From Clostridiales bacterium (GTDB lineage: Bacteria; Bacillota; Clostridia; Lachnospirales; WQUN01), in NCBI GenBank assembly GCA_031271295.1, contig JAISVZ010000050.1, positions 1 through 42,262 of the forward strand: a DNA stretch of 42,262 nucleotides, written 5' to 3'. Positions 25,272 to 33,979 of this stretch are shown in pieces. Within the stretch, counting starts at the first letter, position 1, and each line of letters starts with the position of its first letter. The notes below the pieces were generated by a model that saw only the letters and a list, made by a program, of their open reading frames with translations, was not told the DNA's origin and did not search any database. The translations under genes were made by a program, and so were the position numbers.

Positions 25272-26822
25272 ATGAAGGGAAAAAGCGCTCTTGTCTTAGT
25301 CATATTGTTTTTGGCGCTTGTAGGTTTCGGGTTCCTTGTTTATTACGGAGCCGGAACAAGTAAAATTTTCAGTTTAGCAAATATCAAACAGGGGTTGGAT
25401 TTAAAAGGCGGCGTATCCATTCTGTACGAAGCGGACGCGGAAAGCCCAACCGTTGAGCAAATGGACGCCGCAACAGCCGTAATTCAGGGCAGGTTGGATA
25501 ACTTCGGTTATACGGAAGCGGAGGTTGCGATAGAAGGCGGAAAACGTATAAGGGTGGACATCCCCGGCGTTGAAAACGCGGAAGAGGCGATAACCCAAAT
25601 AGGAGCAACCGCAATGCTTATGTTCGCGGAAGAAACCGCCGCTACGACGGAGCCTTTGGCATCAATTACTCCTATAATTGACGGCGGCAGTTCCAGCGAT
25701 ATTAATATAGTTGTTGAACAGCCAACGGTTGAAGTTGTAAACCCTGCGGATACAACGGCAGTTGCGCCCGCTACGGATGGTACAACAGCGGAAACGCCCG
25801 CAGCTGATGGTGCAGCAACACCTGCGCCCGCTGCGGATGGTACAGAAACCGCTGCGCCCGCTGCCGATGGCACAGTAACAGTTGCGCCGGCGGATGGCAC
25901 TGCCGCAGCAGACCCGGCCGAAGCGGCTTTGGGGCTTAATATAATTCTTACCGGTGAAATGGTTGAGCGCGCGCAGGCTATGGTTCAAACCCAGCAGCAG
26001 GGCAGCTTGCCGGAGTATGTTGTTACTCTTGATTTTACACCGGAAGGACGGGCTATTTTTGAGGAAGCCACCGGCAGAAATATAGGCAAACCGATATATA
26101 TTATGATGGATAACCAAATGCTATCCGCGCCAACGGTAAATGAGCGTATAACCGGAGGCAACGCGATAATAACAGGCGGATTTACGCAGCAAGAAGCTAA
26201 AAATTTGGCGGATATGATTCAGGGCGGCGCTCTTCCGTTCAGCTTAAACGTTATTTACTTTAATAACGTGGGCGCAAAACTTGGTGTGGACGCGTTATCA
26301 TCGAGTATGCTTGCCGGAGCAATAGGCATTTGCCTGGTTGTTTTGTTCATGCTTTTTATTTATAAGTTTTTGGGAGTTACAGCGGATTTGGCGTTAATAA
26401 TATATATTGAGCTTATGTTTTTATGCCTGAGTTTGTTTGGCGTAACGCTAACGCTGCCCGGTATCGCCGGTATTATATTATCGGTTGGTATGGCGGTGGA
26501 CGCGAACGTTATCATTTTTGAGCGAATCCGCGAGGAGTTGGCGCTTGGCAAAACGCTTCGCGCTTCGATAGACGCAGGTTTTAAACGCGCATTCCCCGCA
26601 ATACTCGACGGCAACGTTACAACGCTTATAGCGGCGGCGGTACTGTTCGGTATGGGTTCCGGCCCGGTTCGCGGGTTTGCGCAAACACTTTCTATCGGCG
26701 TAATTCTTTCGATGTTTACCGCGCTTGTAATTACAAGGTTTGTTTTAAACGCGTTTGTACACATCGGGGTAAACAATCCTAATTTGTACAGCAGTAAAAG
26801 GAAGGCGGGCGCAAATTCATGA
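25272..26822 (+). CDS. secD: Protein translocase subunit SecD
   Basis: A 516-residue protein. TM1 is at 5-26, followed by the extracytoplasmic P1 domain (GLDLKGGVSILYEA, VDIPGVENAEEA) and five C-terminal TM helices with SecD motifs 'FGVTLTLPGIAGIILSVGMAVDANVIIFERIREEL' and 'DGNVTTLIAAAVLFGMGSGPVRGFAQTL'. Together with SecF it uses the proton or sodium gradient to complete protein export through SecYEG. Unusual: an Ala/Pro/Asp/Gly/Thr repeat (ADGTxxxAPA units, about residues 150-215) is inserted in the head domain. SD AAGGAGGAAG. Its stop overlaps the secF start by 4 bp (ATGA). Confidence 0.96.
   Translation: MKGKSALVLVILFLALVGFGFLVYYGAGTSKIFSLANIKQGLDLKGGVSILYEADAESPTVEQMDAATAVIQGRLDNFGYTEAEVAIEGGKRIRVDIPGVENAEEAITQIGATAMLMFAEETAATTEPLASITPIIDGGSSSDINIVVEQPTVEVVNPADTTAVAPATDGTTAETPAADGAATPAPAADGTETAAPAADGTVTVAPADGTAAADPAEAALGLNIILTGEMVERAQAMVQTQQQGSLPEYVVTLDFTPEGRAIFEEATGRNIGKPIYIMMDNQMLSAPTVNERITGGNAIITGGFTQQEAKNLADMIQGGALPFSLNVIYFNNVGAKLGVDALSSSMLAGAIGICLVVLFMLFIYKFLGVTADLALIIYIELMFLCLSLFGVTLTLPGIAGIILSVGMAVDANVIIFERIREELALGKTLRASIDAGFKRAFPAILDGNVTTLIAAAVLFGMGSGPVRGFAQTLSIGVILSMFTALVITRFVLNAFVHIGVNNPNLYSSKRKAGANS
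25745..25920 (+). repeat. Low-complexity repeat inside secD
   Basis: Degenerate repeats of about 33-36 bases (core GCGCCCGCTGCxGATGGTAC) encode an Ala-Pro-Ala-Asp-Gly-Thr tract in frame. The SecD-like lipoprotein lacks it. Confidence 0.8.
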
Positions 26823-27694
26823 AGATAATAGAAAACAGAAGGAAGTTTTTTATAGGTTCGTTATTGGTTCTTTTAATAGGGCTTGCGGTAATACTCTTTA
26901 ACGGTTTCTCCGGACGCGGGTTTTTTAACTTAGACGTGGAGTTTTCCGGCGGGCTTTCCATGAATGTGGATTTGGGGCAGGATTTTAACAATGACGACAT
27001 AGCGGCGATTATTACCGAAGTTACAGGGCAAAACGCTCCGCAGGTTCAAAGGGTGCAAAACACGAACCAGGTTGCGATAAAAATCCTTTCGGTGGACGCG
27101 GAAACAAGAACGGCTTTGGTTACCGCAATATCCGAAAAATACGCTATTACCGCCGACAGCTTCGAAATTGCCGATATCAGCGCAACCGTGAGCGGCGAAA
27201 TGCAAAAAACCGCCGTTTACGCAATTCTTATTTCGTTCGGGCTGATGCTTGTGTATGTATCGTTTCGGTTTAAGGCAATTACAACCGGCGCAAGCGCTGT
27301 TATAACAATAATCCACGACGCTCTTTTTACCGTAGTTTGCTACGGGGTTTTGCGTATTCCGTTAAACAATTCGTTTATCGCGGTTATTCTTACAATAATC
27401 GGTTACGCGATAAACAACAACATCGTTGTACTGGACAGAATCCGCGAGAATAAAAAGCTTATCAAGCGGACGGATTTCGGCGAGCTTGTGGATAAGAGCA
27501 TTAACCAAAGCTTAAGGCGATGCCTGTTTACCATTATTACAACACTTTTAACCATTACAACGCTTTATATTTTGGGCGTTCCCACAATTAAAGAATTTTC
27601 GTTGCCGATTATTTTAGGGCTTATCTGCGGAACGTATTCTTCAATTTGTTTCACGGGTTCAACGCTGTACTGTATGACGGAAAAGACGATTTAG
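26819..27694 (+). CDS. secF: Protein translocase subunit SecF
   Basis: A 291-residue protein. TM1 is at about 8-30, then the short head domain (LDVEFSGGLSMNVDLGQDF) and five TM helices bearing SecF motifs: 'YVSFRFKAITTGASAVITIIHDALFTVVCYG' and 'GYAINNNIVVLDRIRENKKL', then 'SINQSLRRCLFTIITTLLTITTLYILG'. The DRIREN sequence is the family signature. Translationally coupled to secD through the 4-base overlap; upstream SD AAGGAAGGCGG lies in the secD coding end. Confidence 0.96.
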   Translation: MKIIENRRKFFIGSLLVLLIGLAVILFNGFSGRGFFNLDVEFSGGLSMNVDLGQDFNNDDIAAIITEVTGQNAPQVQRVQNTNQVAIKILSVDAETRTALVTAISEKYAITADSFEIADISATVSGEMQKTAVYAILISFGLMLVYVSFRFKAITTGASAVITIIHDALFTVVCYGVLRIPLNNSFIAVILTIIGYAINNNIVVLDRIRENKKLIKRTDFGELVDKSINQSLRRCLFTIITTLLTITTLYILGVPTIKEFSLPIILGLICGTYSSICFTGSTLYCMTEKTI

Positions 27695-27780
27695 GCGGGG
27701 AAGTTTGCTTTAGCAAAAAATGTTCGCAGTGCTTTAGGCAGGAAAAATAATACTTTAGTAAAAAAACGTTTGCGTTGCTT
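27691..27780 (+). repeat. Imperfect tandem duplication after secF
   Basis: Two units of about 43-46 bases, each running TTAGGC(G/A)GG...CTTTAG(C/T)AAAAAA...CG(C/T)(A/T)(G)TGCT. The first includes the secF stop codon, so it is a duplicated 3' flank rather than coding sequence. Confidence 0.6.
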
Positions 27781-27866
27781 AAGGTTGATATTTTAAACGC
27801 GAAAAGCGCGAAAAATTGCAATGCAGCGTATCATTTTTAAGCATAGCATTTTTAATATTTTAATTC

Positions 27867-27895
27867 TTGACTTTTCCGTATAAAACCGTTATAAT
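27867..27895 (+). promoter_or_regulatory. Sigma-A promoter of the putative antitoxin RNA
   Basis: TTGACT (27867-27872), 17-base spacer, TATAAT (27890-27895). Predicted start is the A near 27902. No open reading frame follows. Confidence 0.85.
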
Positions 27896-27901
27896 GTAGA
27901 C

Positions 27902-28030
27902 AGAATTAAAGAGAGAGTGCGTAGCACTCTCTCAGTTTAGTCGCTACCGCTGCGGCGGAAATGACAAACCCATTTTATTTTTTGATGGAATAAGCCGTTT
28001 TCCTTGGCAAATAGGGCGGCTTATTTTTTT
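27902..28030 (+). ncRNA. Candidate type I antitoxin small RNA
   Basis: About 130 bases from a consensus promoter to a terminator with no open reading frame. A 10-bp hairpin with a GTA loop (27911-27920 with 27924-27933) opens the RNA. A terminator stem (AATAAGCCG, 27989-27997, with CGGCTTATT, 28017-28025) followed by a T-run closes it. The 3' end overlaps the last ten bases of the minus-strand toxin ORF and is complementary to its downstream message. This convergent 3' overlap is the layout of txpA/RatA and bsrG/SR4 in Bacillus. Base pairing with the toxin mRNA would promote its degradation or block its translation (inference). Confidence 0.7.
27989..28030 (+). terminator. Terminator of the antitoxin RNA
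   Basis: Nine-base stem AATAAGCCG/CGGCTTATT with a 19-base loop, then TTTTTT. The T-run is complementary to the AAAAAA that encodes the toxin's C-terminal Lys codons. Confidence 0.85.
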
Positions 28031-28110
28031 GCATTTCTGCAACTGACAATTATCGAAACTACAAGAAGAATTAAGTAAATAAATTCAAAATGCGTTAAGG
28101 TTATCGTCAT
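28021..28110 (-). CDS. Small hydrophobic peptide, candidate type I (TxpA/holin-like) toxin
   Basis: A 29-residue peptide: short N-terminus (MTITLTHFEF), one TM helix (residues 9-23, IYLILLVVSIIV core), then SCRNAKK, a charged tail. This is the plan of holin-like type I toxins that damage the membrane. Start ATG 28108-28110 has SD AGGTGG 7 bases upstream, driven by the best promoter in the window (28163-28191). The SD lies within a small hairpin closed by a GAAA tetraloop (28117-28131, ACCCC-GAAA-GGTGGT with one bulge), which could hide it as in known type I toxin mRNAs. Sequence identity to a named family cannot be confirmed here; the call rests on size, topology and locus layout. Confidence 0.75.
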   Translation of the reverse strand: MTITLTHFEFIYLILLVVSIIVSCRNAKK

Positions 28111-28162
28111 GGCTTCACCACCTTTCGGGGTTTGGCCTGTCCGCCCGCAATAGCTTGAACAG

Positions 28163-28191
28163 ATTATAAATATAAAATTAGTACATGTCAA
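28163..28191 (-). promoter_or_regulatory. Consensus sigma-A promoter of the toxin gene
   Basis: Minus strand TTGACA (28186-28191), 17-base spacer, TATAAT (28163-28168), both boxes perfect. Predicted start at A 28156, leaving a 46-base leader. The -35 box overlaps the stop codon of the upstream TPR pseudogene. Confidence 0.9.
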
Positions 28192-29099
28192 CTTCCGGAA
28201 GCAAGGGCAGCGTTCTTTAAATTGCTTTTAACAGTTATTGTGTTGGGATGTTTTTCGCCCAGAACCTGAGAAAATATTTTGCGGCATTTTTCGTAAAGTT
28301 CTATTGCGGTACGGTAATCCTGCTGTTTTTCATAAATTAGAGCCATGTTGTTATATACCGATGCCATTACCGGGTGGTTTTCGCTTAGGCTTGCTTTTAG
28401 GAGAAGTGAATCCGACAATGCTTTTTTGTGCAGTTCCATTGCTTTATCATATTCTCCCATTTGAAAATACAATTCCCCTAAACCTTCACATAAATCCAAA
28501 TAGTATTGAAATTCTTTTCCTAATACTGACTTGCTTATTTGAATGGCCTTGTTAAACCATTTCATTGCTTCGTTATATTTTTTTTCTCTGCAATAAGACA
28601 ACGCTATTACGCAGCGGGCGGATGAACAAAAAGAGTTGTTGAACCATGTTTATGCTCGTGAATTCGCAGTGCGTGGTTGCAGTTTATCAAAATCAGCCGA
28701 AACCCTAATAAACGAATAAAAATCCATCGCGGCGTTAACTAATTTATCATCCGCGAATTTTGTCATGCCAAAAATCCAAACACTGCCTGTTTTTGAAAGC
28801 AAGTCCCGGCTTAGGTTAAGGTTTTGCATGTCAGATTCATCTTTAAACGCATCTTGCATGTTAATTACAAAAAAGATTTTGGTTTTCTGTTTATTTGCCC
28901 AACCTGCGAGCTTGCCGAAAGAATATTTTGCGTTGTTTTTTGTATAGTCATATATTGAAATACCATAATCTTTGTAGTGTTCGGCAACCTTGCGCTGCAT
29001 CAGCGCAGAGGCGGTAAAAAGATAAAAACCCTTTTCCGCGTTATTCAGAACCCATTGCAGAGTGTTAAAAGATTCTTTATTTCCGGCGGTTTTTGTCAC
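28188..29099 (-). pseudogene. TPR protein (kinesin-light-chain type) with in-frame stop
   Basis: One reading frame of 304 codons broken by TAA at 28650-28652. The first 149 codons (from GTG 29097-29099) have an alpha/beta pattern with 'KTKIFFVINMQDAF' and 'SVWIFGMTKFAD', like a degenerate NTPase or effector fold. After the stop, the frame continues with TPR repeats, including 'YNNMALIYEKQQDYRTAIELYEKCRKIFSQVLGEKHPNT', a typical kinesin-light-chain TPR. The GTG start overlaps the original TGA stop of the ATPase pseudogene upstream (GTGA), so the two were an operon. A restart in the second half would give a 137-residue TPR fragment. Confidence 0.75.
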
Positions 29100-30399
29100 G
29101 TTAATTCACCCTGTTCAAGTAAATAATCCTACACAAGCGGATGCAAGTCGTGCCAGCGCTCTGCGTTGTATTCAAGTACAATAAGCCCTTGCATCATATC
29201 AAGGAGCATTTTTCTATCCTCAATTTGCTTTTTGTATTTGCCGCCTTTATAAATATTTCTCAGCAAAGGGTAATTTCTGCTTTCAATACGCCTTGTAAGA
29301 GACGAGCTGAGTTTTATTGCGGCGGCAATTGCGTCTTCCATTTCAATTTTTGCGGAGTTACGGTTTTCCGCCCGGTTGGCGGCGTTTGTTATGCAATTAA
29401 AAAGGTCTCTGAGAATGCCGCCCGTTTTCTTAATCATAAAAATCAAGGATTCACCTTCAAACAATGACAAATCGGCGCGTTTGTCTATAATATCTTTTAT
29501 GGCATCTATTCCGTTTACAAAATCGGCACCGTCCGCCGAGCGAATTTTTATCAGTGGCAAAATCTGAACATTGTTGCTAAAAGATGCTTCGAGCGCCGCG
29601 AATTTTGTATCGTAAGATAAACTGATGGGAAATGTGAATATCACCGGAAAAGGCATTTGCGAAAGCGGGTTATTAAAGATTTCCCATGCCTTGTCGGGAG
29701 TTAGTTTATCTAAATCCTCAAAAATAATAATTGGTTGTTTGCCGCCTAAAGAATCAGAAATATAATCCGATATTTCTCGGATGTATCCTATCCACTGCGC
29801 CGTACTTTTTTTAATCTTTTCTCTTAAAATTTCTTTTTTATCGCTGCCGAATCTAAGTTCGGAGGACAAACCCGCAAACATACTGATTATTTGTAATATT
29901 TTAGGCGTCTCTGATGAAATTTTACCCATAACCGCAAGGTTGGCGCTTTTGTTTTTTGTTTCGGTAATTTCTTCATCTTTCCAAAAGTTATTCAAATTAT
30001 CCAGTAAATCAGCGGGCAAGTTGCAATTAATTTCTGTTGCTATTTCACAAAGATGCTTGCCAAGCAAAACCAACAAATCCCAATAAGCAACGCCCATCAG
30101 ATCCGTTTCAATAAGGCATTCAATAACCGAAACTTTTCTTCCCGTTTTTTCAAGCCTTTGCTTTAAAACGTTAAGCTCCGTGCTTTTACCGCATCCTCTG
30201 TGCCCCCCAAAAGCAAATGCGCGTTTTGGTTTTTTGCTGTCAGGCAGGATTTATAAATGTCATTTATCGGAGATTCATTTTCATCGTTCATACGAATCGC
30301 CATGGTGCCGTTATAGTAAAACTGTTCCAAATCCGCTTCGCCAAGCGCGTCGGGTTCAAAGGCTAAAGCAAATTCGCCTATTTGTGCAGCGTATTTCAT
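29096..30399 (-). pseudogene. AAA/STAND-like P-loop ATPase, frameshifted and truncated
   Basis: The frame starts at ATG 30397-30399 (SD GGGAGG) and reaches the P-loop, where the G-run (C6 at 30203-30208 on the plus strand) is one base short. Adding one base restores 'LLLGGHRGCGKSTELNVL', a perfect Walker A, and joins it to the frame from 30097 down. Walker B is 'IIIFEDLDKL'. The C-terminal TAG (29129-29131) is followed in frame by ten more codons ending at TGA 29096-29098, which overlaps the next gene's start, so TAG is also a lesion. Full length would be about 434 residues, of the ORC/STAND-like ATPase type that partners with TPR proteins in conflict systems (inference). Confidence 0.75.
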
Positions 30400-30637
30400 A
30401 TATTCCGCCTCCCGTTATAGATTTTCAACATGAATAATGTATCATGTACTCTATTTTTATTCAACGTAATATTGTTAGCGGCCGGTTGCGTGAAAATTGC
30501 AAGTTTAATTACCCGCCCAAATAATGCCAGTTACGAAAAAGTCAATAGGGTAAATAGCAAAAGTAACTTCCGCAGTTGCGGCGAATTCACCGCCGCGTAT
30601 ATCGAAAACTCCTCAAAAATTCCGTACTTTTAAAAGT

Positions 30638-30665
30638 TTGTTTTTCCCCAAAAATCCGCTATAAT
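30638..30665 (+). promoter_or_regulatory. Putative promoter of the GH115 gene
   Basis: TTGTTT (30638-30643), 16-base spacer, TATAAT (30660-30665), just upstream of SD GGGGAGG. No catabolite-repression site recognised. Confidence 0.6.
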
Positions 30666-30697
30666 AAGTCAAAATATTTCTTGGGGAGGTTTTAATT

Positions 30698-33319
30698 TTG
30701 ACACAGCAACAAAACGCAATAACCATATCCTGCAAAACCGGTAGCGCGCCTATTATAACAGATACCGCATCAAAGGATTATTACGGCTTAAAGCTTGCCG
30801 CAGACGCAGCCGCAAACGACATTTACCTTATTACCGGAAGCAAACCGGATGCAAATTTTCAAACTGTAATTATTGCCGGCACCTTGGAGGATTCTATAAT
30901 TTCGAACCTGAACCTGCCTTGGGAAATAAAGCCGAGTTTAAACAGCACAAAAAGCCCTGAATGGGAAAGGTACCAAATAAAAGTAATAGAGGGCGCGCCA
31001 AACGAAGGCGTTCAAACCAAAATTGTTATAGCCGGAAGCGACAAACGCGGCGTAATTTACGGCTTGTTTCATATCACGCAGGATTTATGCGGCGTTAGCC
31101 CGTGGGTTTATTGGGCGGACGTTTTGCCCGCTAAAAAGGACACTTTATCCTTTACCAAAGATGAGCTTGAAACAACCTCCAAAACCCCGTCCGTTAAATA
31201 CCGGGGGTTCTTTCTAAACGACGAGGCTCCCTCGCTTACTAACTTTGTTAAAAACAGGTTCGGCGAATGCAATTACCTTTTTTACGCAAATGTTTGCGAA
31301 CTTATTTTGCGCCTTAAGGCAAATTATTTGTGGCCGGCAATGTGGAACAATTGCTTTTCCGGCGACGGAATTTTAAAGATTGAAAACTCAAAGGATAACC
31401 GAAACGCCGATAAGCTGCCTCCGAATGAACGAGACGCTTTGGCAAACGCCAGAATTGCGCATTATTATGGCGTTGTTGTTGGCCTTTCACATCACGAGCC
31501 TATGTGCCGTTCCGGTGTTGAGTGGCAGCGCTTGCAGGCGCAAAATCCGCCTGTCTACAACAAGCCTGTCTCGAACGCTCCAATAAACGAATGGAATTAT
31601 TTCCTTAACAGCGCCAATATATATGATTTTTGGAAGGACGGGTACGCACGCAATAAAAACTTTGAAGAAACCGTTACCATAGGAATGCGCGGCGAAAACG
31701 ACCACCATCTTACAAACCCGGACGGGTCATCTTTTACGCTTGGTCAAAATATTAATTTGTTAAAGCGGGTAATTACCGACCAAAAGGAAATTTTAAAAGC
31801 GCAGGGCGGCGAAGGTTGCGAGCAGATGCTTGTAATATATAAAGAAGTGGAAACGTATTGGTACGGTACTGAGGAATACCCCGGTATAAACCAAATGCCG
31901 GAGCTTGCGGACGATATTATGGTGTTGTGCGAGGATAACAACGGCTATTTGCGCACCCTGCCAAAAGCAAACGAACGAAACCGCCGGTGGGGCATGTATT
32001 ATCATTTTGATTATGTGGGCTGTCCTAAATCCTACATGTGGATTAACGTAACGCCGCTGCAGCGAATTTGGAACAATATGACAATGGCTTACGATTATTC
32101 AATACGCGATTTGTGGATTGTAAACGCCGGAGACCTTAAACCGATGGAATTTCCGCTGTCGTATTTCTGCGATTTGGCGTACGACTATGAAACGCACAGC
32201 AAAATTAACATCACGGATAAATACACCGAAAACTGGGTTAGGCGGCAGTTTGCGGCTCTCGGTTTGGAAAACGGCGAAATTAAAAAAATTGCGAATCTAA
32301 TTACCGGTTATACGAACATGAACGGACGGCGCAGGCCGGAACACATAAGCGAAACAACCTTTCACGCCGAAAACTACAACGAAGCGCGAATTGAACTTGA
32401 AAAGGCTTTAAAACTGGAAAAAGACGCGGATGAAATGTGGGAAAAGGTTAAAAATTCTATATGTGCGGATTCATTCTTCCAGCTTGTGTATTACCCTGCC
32501 AAAGCAACGGCGGTTGTTAACAAACTGTGGCTTTATATGACCTTTAATAAGTTTTACGCAAATTCGGGCAGCCCGCTTACGAACAATTACGCGCAAAAGG
32601 CTGAAAACGCGCTGAAGCTTGACGCGCAGTTGATGGAATACTACAATAAAACCATGTCCGGCGGGTACTGGGAAAATATGATGAGCCAAAATCACTACGA
32701 TTTTAAATCGTGGAGCGCGACAACCGGAGTTACGCCAAAACCGGTTTACATGGAAGGCGATATGCTGCCGCGTATGACATTTTTGCCGGAAGGCGGCGTT
32801 ATTTCCATAACCGCGAACCATTACGCCGAAAAAGAACCGGCAGGGGAGGCTTCGTGGGAGGAAATTGAGTTTTACGGCAAAAGCGGTTCAACAATGAAAA
32901 TGTTCCCTACAACATCGTTCTTCGAAAACCCGAAAGACGCTCCGTATTTGAAGTACAGCTTTTATATTGAGACGCCGGGAAAATATGAACTTACAATGTA
33001 TTTTGGCCCAAGCAACAACGTATACGCGGATAAGGTGCAAATGCGCTGCGCACTGCGGCTTGACGGCGGGGAATTTTGCGAAATAAGCGCACTGCCCGCG
33101 GGGTATCTTTCGGGAGTTAACGAGAACGCCGCGTGGGGGCAAAGTGTGCTTAATTCCGGACGGGCTTTAAAGGTAAATGCGTATGAACTATCCGAAGGGC
33201 TGCATAATTTGCGCGTTTATGGGATGGACGCGGGTGTGCTTCTTCAAAAATTGGTTTTGGCAAACGGCGAACTTAAGCAATCATTTTTCGGCCCGCCGGA
33301 AACGTTTTTTATTGATTAG
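30698..33319 (+). CDS. Glycoside hydrolase family 115 (xylan alpha-1,2-glucuronidase)
   Basis: An 873-residue enzyme with no signal peptide, so cytoplasmic. Conserved GH115 stretches are 'SVKYRGFFLNDEAPSLTNFV' (about 165-185), 'LRLKANYLWPAMWNNCF', 'GVVVGLSHHEPMCRSGVEW' and 'TIGMRGENDHHL', with the C-terminal beta-sandwich 'TMKMFPTTSFFENP...YSFYIETPGKYELTMYFGPS'. The family removes (4-O-methyl-)glucuronic acid side chains from xylan. An intracellular copy would act on imported aldouronic oligosaccharides. Start TTG behind GGGGAGG. Single gene with its own promoter; no transporter adjacent. Confidence 0.93.
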   Translation: MTQQQNAITISCKTGSAPIITDTASKDYYGLKLAADAAANDIYLITGSKPDANFQTVIIAGTLEDSIISNLNLPWEIKPSLNSTKSPEWERYQIKVIEGAPNEGVQTKIVIAGSDKRGVIYGLFHITQDLCGVSPWVYWADVLPAKKDTLSFTKDELETTSKTPSVKYRGFFLNDEAPSLTNFVKNRFGECNYLFYANVCELILRLKANYLWPAMWNNCFSGDGILKIENSKDNRNADKLPPNERDALANARIAHYYGVVVGLSHHEPMCRSGVEWQRLQAQNPPVYNKPVSNAPINEWNYFLNSANIYDFWKDGYARNKNFEETVTIGMRGENDHHLTNPDGSSFTLGQNINLLKRVITDQKEILKAQGGEGCEQMLVIYKEVETYWYGTEEYPGINQMPELADDIMVLCEDNNGYLRTLPKANERNRRWGMYYHFDYVGCPKSYMWINVTPLQRIWNNMTMAYDYSIRDLWIVNAGDLKPMEFPLSYFCDLAYDYETHSKINITDKYTENWVRRQFAALGLENGEIKKIANLITGYTNMNGRRRPEHISETTFHAENYNEARIELEKALKLEKDADEMWEKVKNSICADSFFQLVYYPAKATAVVNKLWLYMTFNKFYANSGSPLTNNYAQKAENALKLDAQLMEYYNKTMSGGYWENMMSQNHYDFKSWSATTGVTPKPVYMEGDMLPRMTFLPEGGVISITANHYAEKEPAGEASWEEIEFYGKSGSTMKMFPTTSFFENPKDAPYLKYSFYIETPGKYELTMYFGPSNNVYADKVQMRCALRLDGGEFCEISALPAGYLSGVNENAAWGQSVLNSGRALKVNAYELSEGLHNLRVYGMDAGVLLQKLVLANGELKQSFFGPPETFFID

Positions 33320-33446
33320 AGGTTGGATGCGTGGTTGGTTAACCGATTAAAATTTTAGTGAATAGTGGAAATAACAGCAGTTTTGCGGTTTGACGGTTTT
33401 CCCGTTTTTTCCCTTTGGTTTTTGCAAGTTTTATTTTTTACGCATA

Positions 33447-33475
33447 TTGACATCATTATTATTGTGGGCTATACT
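33447..33475 (+). promoter_or_regulatory. Promoter of the tRNA-Ser gene
   Basis: TTGACA (33447-33452), 17-base spacer, TATACT (33470-33475), ending 19 bases before the tRNA. Confidence 0.85.
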
Positions 33476-33494
33476 CTTGACTGTGTTTCCACGG

Positions 33495-33580
33495 GGAGCG
33501 GTATCGAAGTGGTTATAACGGCCCTGACTCGAAATCAGGTGTACCGAAAGGTACCGTGGGTTCGAATCCCACCCGCTCCG
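33495..33580 (+). tRNA. tRNA-Ser (CGA anticodon)
   Basis: An 86-base cloverleaf. Acceptor GGAGCGG pairs with CCGCTCC and discriminator G follows. The anticodon stem CCTGA/TCAGG encloses loop CTCGAAA with anticodon CGA, reading UCG. There is a long variable arm (TGTACCGAAAGGTACC), as expected for serine, and T-arm GTGGG-TTCGAAT-CCCAC. CCA is not encoded. Confidence 0.97.
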
Positions 33581-33588
33581 TCATTAGG

Positions 33589-33646
33589 AACAAATGCGAA
33601 CCCAACCCGATTTTTCTTTGTCGGGGAGGCGTTCGCATTTGTTTTT
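33589..33646 (+). terminator. Terminator of tRNA-Ser
   Basis: A 13-bp perfect stem (33589-33601 with 33631-33643, core ACAAATGCGAAC) followed by T's. A second small hairpin (CCCGA...TCGGG) is nested in the loop. Confidence 0.9.
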
Positions 33647-33677
33647 CCGTTGGAGTGATTGAAAAACTAATCGGTAT

Positions 33678-33979
33678 GCAGTATACTGGATTTATGATAA
33701 CAGAAGGGGTGTTAAAGAATGCATTCGGAATCAATGGATAGCTTACAAAGTATCGCGCTTGCTCCCAACACGCACAAGTTTGTTCTTAATTTTTGGGATG
33801 AAGATTTACGGAGCGAATATGAAAGAGTCAAGAGTCTTAACATCTCGGACAACCTTACAAAAATAAAATATGTGTACAATGTCAGCCCGTACTACTATTT
33901 TCAACTGACAGATCCGGACGATAATGTCATTGAGGTTACAGGAGCATATACGCCATTGGCGGGTGAGTTTGATGAGTGA
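33678..33979 (+). pseudogene. Fragmentary VOC/glyoxalase-family gene
   Basis: A first frame at 33678 (MQYTGFMITEG..., 21 codons to TAG) resembles a VOC N-terminal strand. A second frame from ATG 33719 (86 codons) reads 'APNTHKFVLNFWDEDLRSEYERVKSL' and 'YYYFQLTDPDDNVIEVTG', the C-terminal betaalphabetabetabeta module of VOC proteins including the metal-type Glu. The two overlap in different frames and the middle third is absent, so the gene looks internally deleted. The second frame could still be translated and overlaps the AlkD-like gene by 8 bp. Confidence 0.5.

Noticed and set aside
27911-27933. 10-bp hairpin read as a terminator of secDF
   Set aside because: Lies after the promoter at 27867 and lacks a T-run on the plus strand; better read as the 5' stem of the small RNA, and possibly the 3' end of the toxin message on the minus strand.
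33719-33979. Small intact gene
   Set aside because: The product is only the C-terminal half of a VOC domain and an N-terminal VOC strand lies just upstream in another frame, so I call it a fragment.
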